Part shown: piece after piece, positions 1-11,599 of the stretch | How positions within the stretch are numbered: position 1 is the first letter of the stretch | How the letters are laid out: every line of letters begins with the position of its first letter | Origin: Tipula vernalis | Taxonomy: Eukaryota; Arthropoda; Insecta; Diptera; Tipulidae | Direction of reading: 5' to 3' | DNA: 64,000 bases | NCBI GenBank assembly: GCA_958295665.1 | Contig: OY282558.1 | Span: 112,210,838-112,274,837, forward strand | The notes under the pieces: model-generated | Told to the model about the DNA's origin: nothing | What the model saw: the letters and a program-made list of their open reading frames with translations, nothing else | Database searches by the model: none | Position numbers and translations under genes: made by a program

Positions 1-3000
1 GGTCCACGTCCCAATACAATAAAGAACGATTCGGCTGGTCAAAGCGGGTCACACTTAATTACTACAGGGTCATCCAAAAAAACATGAGTTGAGTGTATAC
101 TTAGAACAACTTGTGGGATTCCACTGCATGACAAGTATTTTCAAACTTATCATAGCCCAAAATCTTGAGTAAATTATTAATTTTAAACCTAAAATGTATG
201 TGATAACATAAACAAAATATAATAATTACCGTTATTTTATTTAAGAACACTGAACTGAATTTATTTTTTTGACCTTCATAATTCCCAACTGGATTTTTTA
301 AGCCACCACTGTTTTCTTGAAATTTTCCGACCTGGTGGAAAATAACCTTTCAAAATGTACAAATTTTTCTTGAAATAATTAAGACCAACAAGAATTTCAC
401 AAGATTATTCAAGATTTCGAAAATTAATAGTTCTGGGATCAAATGGGTTAAAACTAATTGAAATTAAATCTTATTTGATTTATGGTTAACTTAAATAATT
501 CGGCAATGGTAGCAAGATCATGTGGACATTTTTATACTCGTTCAAAAAATAGTAAATTTCTATATTCTGTGAAATACAGTTAAATTCATCACAATTGGAT
601 TTAATAAAGTGTAGCTAGAAAGCAGAAAAATCGGAGTAAAAACACTTAAAATCGATTTGGACGTATTAGCAGTTTTCCTTACCTGGATATTTTATTAAAC
701 ATATTTTAGGCACTTCCGCTATGTAGGGGCTGAATTTAAATTGAAATACCGTCATCTATCTACTTTTTATAATTAAATATGTAGTACCTATTCTAGCTCG
801 GAATTTAAAGTTTAGTTGTTTGGTATACCCTTATTGCTCCAACACCAACAACTATACCATTTTTCGGTTACTATTTTAATATAATTGCATCGCGCTATTC
901 AGCTACATACTACTGAAACAGATACATTATATTTTTGTTCAGACAATATTACACAAAGCAAATAATAATAAAAACAGCGAAAAGGCGATTTCCTTCCGAA
1001 AATTCAACAACATTGTAATTCCATACAATTATTTGCCTTTGTCTGTTCCAAAACGAGAAGAAAATTATCAAAGAATTAATTGATATGATTTTCCTTCGCT
1101 TTGTCTTTTGTGCATTTCCATTTTTATTCTTATTTGAATTTTTATTTTTTTATTTTTTTTTTGTTTGGGTTATTCAACAACCAAGCAATTAAAATCTACT
1201 GAAATTCCACCATAAATTTTTTGGTGGCGGTGTGGGGCCCAAAACAAAATGAACCAACGATAAAAACGGAAAATTTATCTACATATATTTATTCACTCAG
1301 CACGTTCCGATTGTTGTTTTGAAAATAAAATTGGAACAAAAAAAAAAAGTGATTTACTTTATCATTGTGTGTTGTGCGTGGGTGTGTATGTGTTTTTATT
1401 TTAGACTAGTACATTCGCCTTGAAATTTAGCTAATATTTGTGCGGTGCTGTTGTTTGTATTTGTGTATATGTGTACATATTTATTTATTCTGCTGTTTTC
1501 CTTCTGGTTATTGTTTTCATTTGGAATTTCCCAAACAATTTAAAAAGATAATTGCCCACTTATCTTTATTTTTATTATTTTGTTGCTGTTACTGCTACTT
1601 CGTCGATGTCGTTATATTACTTCTCTATTTATGCCTTAGACTGCTAATTTATGTATATAAACGAGCATATAGTATATACATACATATTGTGTTGTTTTAG
1701 GTGGAGTTTCCTGTTCTTATAACTCATATACATAATAGTCCTGTTAGCAATAAAGACAATAAAAACAAGACAAAAACAACACAAATGATATACCCTGGAA
1801 CGAATATTCCGTCAAATCCGGTTTTTCGTATTTTCTTATTGTTGTTATATACATTATGTAAGACATCTTAGTTAAATAGGAACTTATCTTATACACTATA
1901 AAAAAAAAGGTTGCGACATTAAGCCAATTGTAACAAGTTCCATTGTATTTTATTATCTTATAAAACAGCTAATGTTTAAAACTTTAAATAGTTCCTCGTT
2001 CATTACCAATTGGATAGCTGACGAATTAGCAAGGTAATTTCTTTATTATATTAAATAAACAATTTTAAAAACATTTTTTTTATCTTCTTTACAAATTTCT
2101 ATAAATATTGTTATCTTATTGAATTCTTTATCTTTAACACAAATAAAAATATACGACAAAATGCGAAATAAAATCATCCTGTTTGCTTTACAAATAAAAA
2201 AAATAAAAAATCGAGTAGCAGCAAAGACCGAAGACCCTTCCTTATCTGGTTCAAATATAAAATAAAAAATTGTAAAAAAATGAGAAATCCAGATAATAAA
2301 ATATTGTTTATTCAATAAAATAAAAAAATGTGGAAAAATATAAAATCCTATTATATAGAGTTTTCCAATTTTCCAAATTGTAGCATACATTGAATATACG
2401 TAGGTCGTCCGTTACTACATGCTCTGCTATTATATTATTGTTTCTGTGTATAAAAATAATAATATTTTTGTTACTTTAATACTTTTTGTACAAGAATAAC
2501 AAAAAAAACTTGAACTAAGTACATATTCGTACATGTACCTTACGTACATGTACATTCGTTAAGGAGCTTGTACTTTTTATAGGCATTTATATTTTATTTC
2601 ATTATAGGAATTGTTTTGAGGTTAAACTTGTCTTTTGGTTGGAACACGAACTTTGATTTGAAATTTTTTGTGGTTTTTCTTTTTTAACGAGGTTAGATAG
2701 AAAAATACTTTTTCTAAAGTGGTTGTTTTGTGCTTTCTTCGAAAAAAAATTAAAAATTTATGAAACCTAGAAAATTTAAATCTTCGTTCTGAAGAACTGG
2801 AATTAAGAACACTAAGAGTATAAAATTAAGAAGTTTACAACGTAAACAATTTTAGTAATTTAGCGGAAGAATTCTAGAGATATATTAAAAATTAGCTACA
2901 AAGATGCAGAGCCGAGCACAATAAGTCTCAATAATTAAAACGTTTTTAGAAGTAAAAAATCGTTTAACAAGAAAGCATCACATTGGGGTATTACATATTT

Positions 3001-3573
3001 CAAAATAATGCGCAAAAAATCACAGAAGGACCAGCTTATTTATGGCATTGAAATTAATTGCATCAATTTTCCATAATGGACTGTCAACTGGTAACAAATT
3101 TTAACAGTCTGTGGCTTCAAAACAATGTTTCTGAAGTTCATTTTGAATGCGCTGCCTTTATATCCAATGCTACACGACACTTTTGCAACTTTTGCTCGTC
3201 AAACACAATTATTTTATCATTGTTGTCGACCCAAAATCTTAAAACACGGAACACAAAAAGCTTAGTCGCTGTTATAGCTGTAATCGGCACATGAAAATCA
3301 CAAATAAACTAGTTTACTTCTATTACTTAGCTTCAACATAATTATATATAAAATAAAATGTCAGAACTGTACGCTACACTTAACGCTCCTGAGATCGCTA
3401 GGGTAACCGCCTAGCCTTCTCTCAATAATTTTTTCTTTATTTATACAACTTTTCAGAACTATTCTCGACCATTTTACTTTCTTTTACGTAAGTTAAATAA
3501 AGTATGGTATAATCATAAAAGTTTTGGACGTTGAGATTTTTTGAGATTTATCTATTTTGAGTCCGCTGAGTCA
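1..3573. other. AT-rich non-coding DNA, no gene seen
   Basis: No ORF here has recognisable protein features. The long open frames (for example 1440-1700 and 2046-2390) are low-complexity, rich in Phe, Ile, Tyr and Cys, and are what AT-rich DNA gives by chance. A short palindromic duplication, CGTACATGTAC twice, lies near 2529-2565. If the dpr reading is right, this stretch is downstream intron or 3' region of that gene, but no C-terminal dpr exon could be found in it. Confidence 0.6.
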
Positions 3574-3648
3574 TTCTGTCACTCTGTCTCTGTCCTCTCT
3601 TTATACAGCCCAGGTGGTTTAACCAATCGAGGTGAAACTTCAGATTTA
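3574..3648 (+). repeat. Dispersed repeat, copy 1 (partner 9433-9509)
   Basis: A stretch containing a CTGTCACTCTGTC motif followed by AGCCCAGGTGGTTTAACCAA recurs with few differences at 9433-9509 in the same orientation. It matches no coding feature. It is probably part of an old interspersed element whose ends I cannot define. Confidence 0.6.
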
Positions 3649-4007
3649 AGTTTTTTTCATGAATTGGGAGATACTTTAAAAGTTAAAGACTTGTATTTTA
3701 ATTAAAATTTTTTTATTTATAAATTCAATGTATTATCTGACTCGGATTTACAAATTTATAAATTTCGGGATCACATTTATGAAAATAAAAACTATCACCA
3801 ATACGTATTATAAGAAATGTACATTAATAATTAATGTTTACATTATATTAATGCCCGGAGGACGATATAGATATTTTTTAATTTTATTTTTGTTTAATTA
3901 TTTTTAACGCATTGTAATTTTTTTTCAGTAAAACGAACGAGGGTAAGAAAAACTTATTTCGCAGATAGCTACCAAACGTTAATATAACAAGCGGGAAGAA
4001 AATGACT

Positions 4008-4198
4008 AAGGACAGCGGGTAGTATAAAAGTTTGATATTGATTGATAAATTGTGTGTTGGGTGGCACAGTATGTGCTGTAATATTCTGTGTTTGAGAATA
4101 TTGTGCGACGGGGTTATTGATGATGTCGACATAATTATTGTAGTGTGGAAACAATAAATTAAATTGATAATTTGAATAATTTATTGTTGAACGCTGCA
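4008..4198 (-). repeat. Gypsy LTR copy, downstream (3') side
   Basis: Near-identical over most of its length to 5470-5674, sharing for example GGGTTATTGATGATGTCGAC and AATAATTTATTGTTGAACGC. It contains an AATAAA-type run. Weaker similarity extends to about 3982, past the segment I treat as the core LTR. It is oriented with the minus-strand pol fragments. Confidence 0.75.
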
Positions 4199-4565
4199 GG
4201 ACTCTACCGCAAGTGACTTTCCCCTCCGATAATAGCGTGCTATTCGGAAATACGGACAGTTTTGGGTGGGCCGTTAACTGATTTTTGATCAGCAGAAAAG
4301 AGTATCCCGTATGATGGTTTGAGCCGGTCGATGGAAATGATTTGGTTTTTTCCATAAGCCGACACGGTGAATTGCCTGCGAAGTCGACGTATAACTTTGT
4401 ATGGACAAAATCACACGTAGCAACTGATTTCGGAACAAATCTAAAGTCTTGATTTGGTGGACGAGTGGTAGTTGCAATAAGGTTCTGCATGGTTTTTAAA
4501 CTGTGTCGGTAGTTGGTAAGGGTGAAGAACTCACCGGGTAGCTTAAGGATTTGCCCATAACCCAT
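4199..4565 (-). pseudogene. Gypsy pol C-terminal tail fragment
   Basis: The minus-strand frame opens with YGQILKLPGEFF, matching the linker after the integrase core in arthropod Ty3/gypsy Pol (typically YG-x-LRLPGEFF). It is followed by a PKSVATCDFVHTKLYVD stretch corresponding to the C-terminal domain that leads to the LTR. Reading then drifts out of register in several places, so this is a decayed fragment. It lies between the integrase fragment and the 3' LTR copy, as expected for the element order. Confidence 0.7.
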
Positions 4566-4947
4566 TTAAGCTGCTAAGCACTTCAGATCTTACTTCACCG
4601 TAGCTCGGATACTCAGAGCAGCTTTGAGTTGACGATAAAAACGTTTAACCATACCATTGGCTTGTGGGTAGTAAGCCGTTGTACGTATCCGATGTGAAGG
4701 AGTACGCCGAATCGCGATACGAAGTGGCAATGGTTACAGATGTCATGTTAGTCATGCAGTAAGCTTTTGACCAGCGAGTGAAACGATCGACACAAGTCAC
4801 GAGGTATGTATATCCATTAGAAGAAGGTAGGGGACCTACGATGTCTATATGGTTATGCTCAAATCGACCAGGTGAAACTTTGAATTGTCCAAGAGGCGAT
4901 TTTGTGTGTAGTTGGAATTTTAACCCTCTTTCTTCATGCTGAGCCAA
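4566..4947 (-). pseudogene. Gypsy integrase core fragment, catalytic Glu lost
   Basis: The integrase of a Ty3/gypsy element joins retroelement cDNA to the host genome through an RNase H-fold DDE core. The minus-strand frame shows HNHIDIVGPLP (first Asp) followed by TCVDRFTRWSKAYCM, both characteristic of arthropod gypsy integrases. The section that should carry the second Asp is partly scrambled. After a frameshift the end of the core reads YYPQANGMVKRFYRQLKAAL. The family has Glu in GMVERF, but the codon at 4644-4646 encodes Lys. The N-terminal zinc-binding region is missing or unrecognisable. Non-functional. Confidence 0.8.
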
Positions 4948-5155
4948 AAGTAGAGAGTTGGAATTAGTTTGCGAGTAGCACGGACACCAGGATGTGAAAT
5001 GTTATATAAAGTGTCGAAAATGTTTCGGTGGATGTTTTGTAGTATTTTTCCTGAAGTTCTAAGACAGCTTTTTGAGCTTAGCAAATAATATGGTAGTCGA
5101 AGTAAGTCTCAAACTGTGCCTATTCGAATGTGCGGGATGATGTTTCTACAACCAC

Positions 5156-5452
5156 CTAATCACGTCCATGAACATGTTGGATGTCCCTTGGATTGCATTC
5201 AGTTTTAGATTGAACTGCTCTTGTCAGAGGTTTGTGGTCAGTTGAAATTTTGAATTCACGACCTTCGACAAAGTATCTGAAGTGTTTCACTGCCAGATAC
5301 ATTGCGAGTAATTCCCGATCAAATGTCGAATATTTTTTTTCCGTATCCAAGAGATTCTTAGGGGCAAATCCCAGGGGCTTCCAACACTTGTTATTGTGGT
5401 GTTGTAGAACAGCAACGACAACACTATTTGATGCATCGGTGGCTATAACTAA
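5156..5452 (-). pseudogene. Gypsy RNase H fragment
   Basis: The minus strand reads IATDASN near 5450, then YSTFDRELLAMYLAVKHFRY and FKISTDHKPLTRA. This is the RNase H domain that follows reverse transcriptase in Ty3/gypsy Pol. The Asp of TDAS, the Glu of DREL and the Asp of TDHKPL are all present. It ends in HVHGRD then a stop codon near 5156-5158, where functional relatives continue (HVxGxxNVVADxLSR). Upstream it meets LTR sequence directly, marking the deletion that removed gag, protease and reverse transcriptase. Confidence 0.88.
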
Positions 5453-5469
5453 GCGAGAAAAAAAAGAGG

Positions 5470-5674
5470 AAGGACAGCGGGTAGTTTATAAGTTAATGCA
5501 ACGCACAAACTTCGTTATTGATAAATTATGTGTTGGGTGGCACAGTGTATGCTGTAATATTCTGTGTTTGAGGATATTGCGCGATGGGGTTATTGATGAT
5601 GTCGACATAATTATTGCAGTATGGAAACAATAAATTAAATTGATAATTTCAATAATTTATTGTTGAACGCTACA
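5470..5674 (-). repeat. Gypsy LTR copy, upstream (5') side
   Basis: Direct repeat of 4008-4198. Read on the minus strand it starts TGTAGCGTTCAACA at 5674. Weak similarity continues to about 5443, so the LTR end and the RNase H start are nearly fused. Beyond 5674 the flank (CCCAGCGAATTTTACTCC and following) resembles the dispersed repeat near 9510. Confidence 0.75.
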
Positions 5675-6551
5675 ATCCCAGCGAATTTTACTCCAAATCG
5701 GCCAACTAGAAGTGACCAATTGTGGTGTGACCAACACACCAACACAAAAAATTGAGGTGCAACCAACACACTTTTTTTTACGAATAGGGAATTTTGAGAA
5801 ACTTACTACGCAACTTCCATAAAAATTTATTATTTTGTATTTTTACTTTCTTGTTAGTGCCGTCGACGTGAGTATGATCGGGCTATTTGTACTACTTTTG
5901 CCTAGTGCTTACTTACTCCTATACTCCGCTATTTTATTTTATACTCCCCTGTTCTAATAACTGCTATTCTAATAAAATGTCCACAAAATATTCAAACCTA
6001 TCGGCTTTTGCTTCCAATAATTATAACATTCGAGGGGAGATAGCTGGCTTTTTTTTAAAACAAAATTACGCTGCAAGACAAATTATGCGGTCATTAATCA
6101 TTACCGCACAAAGACGATGTATGTAAATCTGGATTTACAATATTGTCAAATCTATCCTTAAGCTTAGACTAGGACCTCTATATAAAAATAATACTGTAAG
6201 ACAATTTCTACAGTCATTGAACCTTTCCAGACGAATAAAGTTGTATGGAAGTTTGGATGTAAGCAGTATTATATGGGAAATTTCATTCGCCCAATACGTC
6301 TTGACATCAATATTGTAAAATCATTGACTTTTCTTTTCTGACAAGGTTTTGATCTGGTTTTGATGATGTAATGGTTTCTCTGGACATGTTATGCGTTTTC
6401 TAACTTCTGCGGGCATCCAGGAAAATGTTTTACATTTTCCTGGTTTTTATATAATATTCTTTCCAATCTCTAAATTTATTAGCGGAAAATTCAATTTCAA
6501 AGAAATTTAACTGAACTTTAGGACGTGAATTAATATGTTTAAGGTTGGAAA

Positions 6552-6593
<42 letters not shown>

Positions 6594-7767
6594 CTTAACA
6601 TTTCCGAAATAAATTGAAAATCCGATCCCAGATGATGTGGCCGAAGGAATTTTCGAGAGCTGGAATAATTAAATGTTATATTAGGAACTACATAAAGAAA
6701 TGACTTAAAATATCTGAAAAGCTGGAGACGTAGTTCACTGCCACAGCCATCCATTGCCTGAATTGGTTGTCTGTGTAAAACCACAATATTTCTCAAATTT
6801 AGCTCGTATTTAATGTAAAAAACCCAACCCATAATAAGGTGACCTAAGAAATTTTCAGAACGTGAATAATTCGGTTTTATATTCGGCTACTAATAGCTTA
6901 ATAACTCTGATATACAATTTCAATAAAATCATTGACAAACGTGCTCCATTTGGTGCTGGAACCTGGAAATGTAGAAAAGGCCTGGACTGGTTATGAAAGT
7001 AAAAAAGAAATTTTTCGTTGGCAAATCTAATTTTCCGATTTTTTTTTTCTAAAATCACAGTCATTATAGTGTCTTACAATACTTGCTGAATTCTGGCCAT
7101 GGTTTATTAAAGAAACTTCATTCCTGCCCCAAATGGAACTGCCGTGATTATGCACAAATTGCATTGAAATTTATTATCTGACTTAACCAATATATTTTAC
7201 GATAAATAAATTAGACGTAGCACCTCCAAATTATGGATCAAGTTAGCGGGCTTAAAACTTTTCTAAATAAATTTTCACCATGTGCATGTTTTGTGACAAA
7301 TCGTCCCACCAAACCAATTTTATATAGCAATTTTTTTAACTCATATGCGAGACTTAATAACTGTGAAATTTTTTTTAAACGACTTTTTCAGACTTCGTCC
7401 AGATTTATTAATTTTTGACCTGGTCACCCCAGGTACCTACTGTGGTGTCGTCTAGCAATGATATTTCTTTAAAATGCAAGAAAATATCTTCTAATTCTTA
7501 AAATTTAGCTTTGTGAAAATGGCTAACATGGTCCCGTATTTGACATGCCTGAATTGGCATATCTGTCAAAATTCCGATGTTGAAAATGAAAAGGGTTCGA
7601 AGCTAAAGTTGCTTTAAGATTAATTTTTCATGCATGGGAGGGATACCGCAGTATCGGCGGCTGGTTATAGTGGGAAAGCGGGCCCGCTGGCGTTTTCATC
7701 ATGCGACTATAGCTCCTCAAGGGTAAGCAAATTGGTCTTTAAGCAGTATACGCCTACAAGAAGGCAT
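5675..7767. other. Non-coding repeat-derived DNA, no gene seen
   Basis: No recognisable protein. Two fragments match the region around 9.5-10.0 kb. One is 5675-5716 (same orientation as about 9510-9555). The other is 5739-5818, which is inverted relative to about 9950-10025 and shares GGGAATTTTGAGAAACTTA. A TA microsatellite lies at 6556-6592. Confidence 0.55.
6556..6592. repeat. (TA)n microsatellite
   Basis: Uninterrupted TA dinucleotide run. It accounts for the alternating Tyr/Ile ORF on the minus strand here. Confidence 0.95.
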
Positions 7768-9292
7768 CAGTGTGATAGGGACCCGAATGTGTTTTGTTAC
7801 ATTTGTAGTAAATGAAATAGTTGAAATAGTTAATTGTCGGAGGACTATATCTGAATCGACTAAAAATATATACCACGAATATTTCGGTAGAGAGATCATT
7901 GAGGAAAATATGTGGACTATTATACGCAATACATGTTCAACTATGCTAAAGCGGTGGAAGAAACCTAAGAGTAACTCAAATTTAAAATATACAACACCCG
8001 CAATATGAAAAAAAACCTCTTTCAAAAGAGAAATGTTACTTATTTAATACCGAAGTGAAAGGTTTTAATTTAAAGAGTAAATTAAACATAAAGTAGGCAG
8101 ATGTATGTACAATGACGAAACCTGTAAAGTCCAATGGAAAGTTGCAAAAGATAATGTAGGTGAGAGTGAAGCATCCAACGAAGAAGAGTATATTGCACTT
8201 AAAGATGAGAAAGTTCCAATACTATTCACTGAGAATGATCTCAATAATTTAATTAGGATATATGCCAAAAGATGTATCTGAACACTGAGCTAGTGAACTT
8301 AAAAGTCGAAACTTGTTAGTCCCTGGAACAAAATCTTCAAATTATCGAGAAAGGGAAAAGGAATTTCGGAAGCACTTCACCAAAGATAAAAAAACTTCAT
8401 TGTTGTATTGCACAAATATACCAGCACCGATGAATGATTTAAAATGTAATATTTACAAACTTATCGAGTGGAGACTATTCATTGACTCTTCAAAACTCAG
8501 CCTAAAAGCCGTACTACTGCACAATGGAAATAAATATGCCACTGTCCCAATAGTCCACTAAATCTCTATGGGAGATAATTATGGAGATCTAGGATATATT
8601 TTGCAAAAAATCAAGTACTAGGAGTACAATTGGCAAGTTTGTGGGGATTTAAAAGTTATAACAAAACTGCTAGGGCAGCAGCCTGGTTTTGTGAAGTACC
8701 CTTGTTTTAAAATTCTTTGGAATAGTAGATACCGGGAAAACCATCACGTTAAAAAACAGTGGCCACTAAGAAACTGTCTTCCCTTTAATCCCTCAAAAAT
8801 TCTCTTACCTCCACTACATATAAAACTTGGGCTGATGAAGCAATATGTGAGGGCATTAGATAAAAAATGTCAATGTTCACAACAATTTTAAAAACTGATA
8901 GAGGCTAAAATTAAAGAAGGTATTTTTAACTGACCTCAAATACGAAAACTATTTCAAGACAAAAGTTAGTATGAAATTTCGTTCAAACCATGCAAAAAAA
9001 TGAGAAAGCTGCCTGGCTGAGTTTTAGAGAAGTTTGTGAAAACTTCGTAAGAAACACCAGAAGTGAGCATTACAAAGACATTGTTACAAAGTTAAAGCTC
9101 CATTTTTTGGATTCCCATCTTGATTACTTTCCTGACAATTTAGACGACTATAATAAAGAGCAAGGAGAGCGCTTCCACCAGGATGTAAGGGAAATGGAAA
9201 GGAGATATCAGGGCAGGTGGGATGTTAACATGTTAGCGGACTATTGTTGGATGAAGAACCAAATCTGTCTGTGGTCTCAGTGGTCTCTATAG
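7768..9292 (+). pseudogene. Remnant of uncharacterised dispersed arthropod protein family
   Basis: Several broken plus-strand frames together look like one gene. It starts with a zinc-finger-like DPNVFCYIC near 7782-7808. Next comes a block with KNIYHEYFGREIIEENMW (about 7861-7920), then a central part (8313-8891) with YWNSR-like and IKLGLMKQYVRALDK motifs. It closes with GERFHQDVREMERRYQGRWD and NMLADYCW (9168-9250). From memory this combination (FCYIC at the start, LGLMKxFVKA, EQGERFHQD and RRYQG at the end) recurs in multi-copy uncharacterised arthropod proteins. No function is known to me, and the copy number suggests a mobile element. Stops and frameshifts break it at least four times. 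Confidence 0.6.
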
Positions 9293-9432
9293 TATATTTC
9301 TTATGTACTCCCTTCTTACTAGAAATACTACCCTCAAAACTGTAAACGTACTCCGTTTAAAGTTTTCATAGCGACAGCACTGTTCCTATTTCCCGTAAAT
9401 CCGAAAAATTTTGTTTCGAAATGGTATGAATC

Positions 9433-9509
9433 TCTTAGTCTGTCACTCTGTCTGTGTTCTCTTTACAGCCCAGATGGTTTAACCAATCGAGCTGAAACTT
9501 CGGATTTCA
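9433..9509 (+). repeat. Dispersed repeat, copy 2 (partner 3574-3648)
   Basis: Same sequence block as 3574-3648 (AGCCCAGATGGTTTAACCAA core). A related, more diverged unit follows around 9740-9815 (GATTTTAGCTCAGATATTTA), so this may be a tandemly arranged old element. Confidence 0.6.
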
Positions 9510-11599
9510 GTCCCAGTGAATATTTTACTATAAATCGGCCAACCGAAAGTGGCCGTTACCTTGAGCCAGAAGATTTATTTTTTGAAATATCTCAAAAAGT
9601 GTAAAGTTTCCAGAAAAGCTATTATATAAAAAATGATCCAAAAAAATATAAAAGATCAAAAAAATAAAAAAAATGTCATGTTAATTTTCGACCTTGAAAT
9701 TTTTAGGGTCCGTGGTTCGAAAACTTTGGTTTCGAAGTGGCATCTGTGTTGACCTATATGTCTGTCAGATTTTAGCTCAGATATTTAACCAATCAAACTG
9801 CAATTTCATTTTTAAACTTTTTTCATAAAGTTTTAGGTCATAGTTCCCAACTTCCATGAACCACAAAATTTATTTTTTAAATATCTGAAAAGTATACAAT
9901 TTACAGAAAACATGAAAAAAATAAAATACTCTTAAGTTTGCAGTCAATTTGCATAATAAGTTTCTCAAAATTCCCTGTTCGTAAAAGAAAGTTGTGTGAT
10001 GGCCACATCTCAATTTTTTTTTATAATTAAAAATTAACATGTTTTACCGTCCATCCACGCTCTGCTCCTCAAGAGACTCTTCTGATGGGCTCTAGCTTTG
10101 TCAAGGTCTTTAGAAATTTTTGAATCACAAATCTCTTTGGTCTTTAGAAATTTTTGAATCATTTCACTTTTCTGTAGCCAGTTCTTCGTCTATATACATA
10201 TATGCGTACCAAAAGAATATGTTGGGTTGATTTATTATAAATATTCGCATATAAATCGTAAACCATGTATCTTTTGACATTGATCAAGAAAAATCTTCAG
10301 TTCACCAATAAAACACTCATTTGGATTTTAACAAAGTAGCGAAATGTAGGCTTAGTAAAAGGATCGCTACAATCCCTTAGAAGTTTAACCCCTGACAACT
10401 AAATAATCACGGATTCGAGATTATGCAGTTATTTTTTTCAGTCTGTCACAGTCCGATTTTAATTCTTTGAGGATTTCCGCGCTATATATAATTTGATTAT
10501 CGTAATCTAGTTGTATAAACACGATAAATATTCAATTAAAAAAAAAAAACAGAAAATCGCGATAATCGTGCCTGTCAAGGGTGTTACGTTTCAGATTGTA
10601 TTTGCTTACAAAATATTAGACCAGTATTAAAAAAATTTAGAAGATTAAAAAAAAATTTAACAATGTTTAATTAAAAAATTAAAATTCCTAATTTCGATTT
10701 AATAATTCATTATTATATGCAGCAAACCCAACAACAAAAATAATTATCGACAAATAGTTTCTATTTTTGACATTTTATCACAGTTAGAGATCGAGAATAC
10801 AAATTTTGTGTACTAAAATTATTCAGGTGGAAAACGAAATTCGAGATAACCAAAAACCTCATTCCATTTTATTGAGTCTCACTAAATCGGAATCTACCTA
10901 TACTGGAATGAAATTTTTCTCGAAATCGTTACTTCTGCATATCAAGAGTACGCAAGTCCGTTGACTGCTTCTGGCTGGTCAGTTTCCTGAATCGTTAAAA
11001 GGAAATTATTGGCATCGTTTGATTTTATTTTCTAATAGCCAGAAAAGGAAAAACACTGCAGCACCACATTGTGGGAATTATATGCCAAATATTTTATAAA
11101 TTCAAATTTGACTTGTCTTTGAATTTCCAATCTTCTAGTAATCCGTAAAAGGCCTACCTATTGAGTCTAAGAGATTCATCGCATGCTTTTATATTTTGTT
11201 TTTAAAGATAGGCCGGTTAAGCCTTTTATTCGGTACAACTAAAAAACGTTTAGTAGATGATGCTAAATCTTTAATAATAAATATTAGAATCCATTAAGCT
11301 AAATTTATAGAAACATTTATTTTCCGTTTATTTGTTAGCTATAAAATTTAAAATTAGTCTGCGAGACAACCCATTCTGATTAGAAATAAATTTTTAAATT
11401 GATTAAAATATATTCGAAAATGTAAACCTATACCAACTATGCTAACTGAATTAAGGTTTTTGCAAATCAAATTCAACCAACTTCAAAATGCAAACGTTTT
11501 ATTTATTATAATTCACAACAATTCAAGTTTGGCTGCTGTGGCTACGGAAGGCTACTCGGAAATATTATTTGGAGATAGGTTACATACGAGAATATACCT
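9510..11599. other. Non-coding DNA with short duplications
   Basis: No gene seen. A 21-22 bp segment, GTCTTTAGAAATTTTTGAATC, is repeated in tandem at about 10109 and 10141. The segment around 9950-10025 is an inverted copy of 5739-5818. The rest is AT-rich and featureless. Confidence 0.5.

Larger units (their letters stand above)
4008..5674 (-). mobile_element. Internally deleted Ty3/gypsy retrotransposon
   Basis: Two direct copies of a roughly 200 bp sequence (4008-4198 and 5470-5674) flank a minus-strand stretch carrying, in pol order, RNase H (5156-5452), integrase (about 4566-4947) and the pol C-terminal tail (4199-4565). The flanking copies are read as LTRs. Read on the minus strand they begin TGTAGCG and TGCAGCG, as expected for TG-initiated LTRs. 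Gag, protease and reverse transcriptase are absent: the first RNase H residues sit directly beside the upstream LTR copy. The element can only be a dead derivative. No clear target-site duplication was seen. Confidence 0.8.

Noticed and set aside
3058..3294. 78-codon plus-strand ORF, and a minus-strand frame with DEQKLQKCRVALDIKAAHS
   Set aside because: The minus-strand frame vaguely resembles uncharacterised repetitive insect proteins, but the stretch is too short and broken to call.
5232..5633. 133-codon plus-strand ORF
   Set aside because: It is antisense to the gypsy RNase H and LTR, whose minus-strand motifs are clear.
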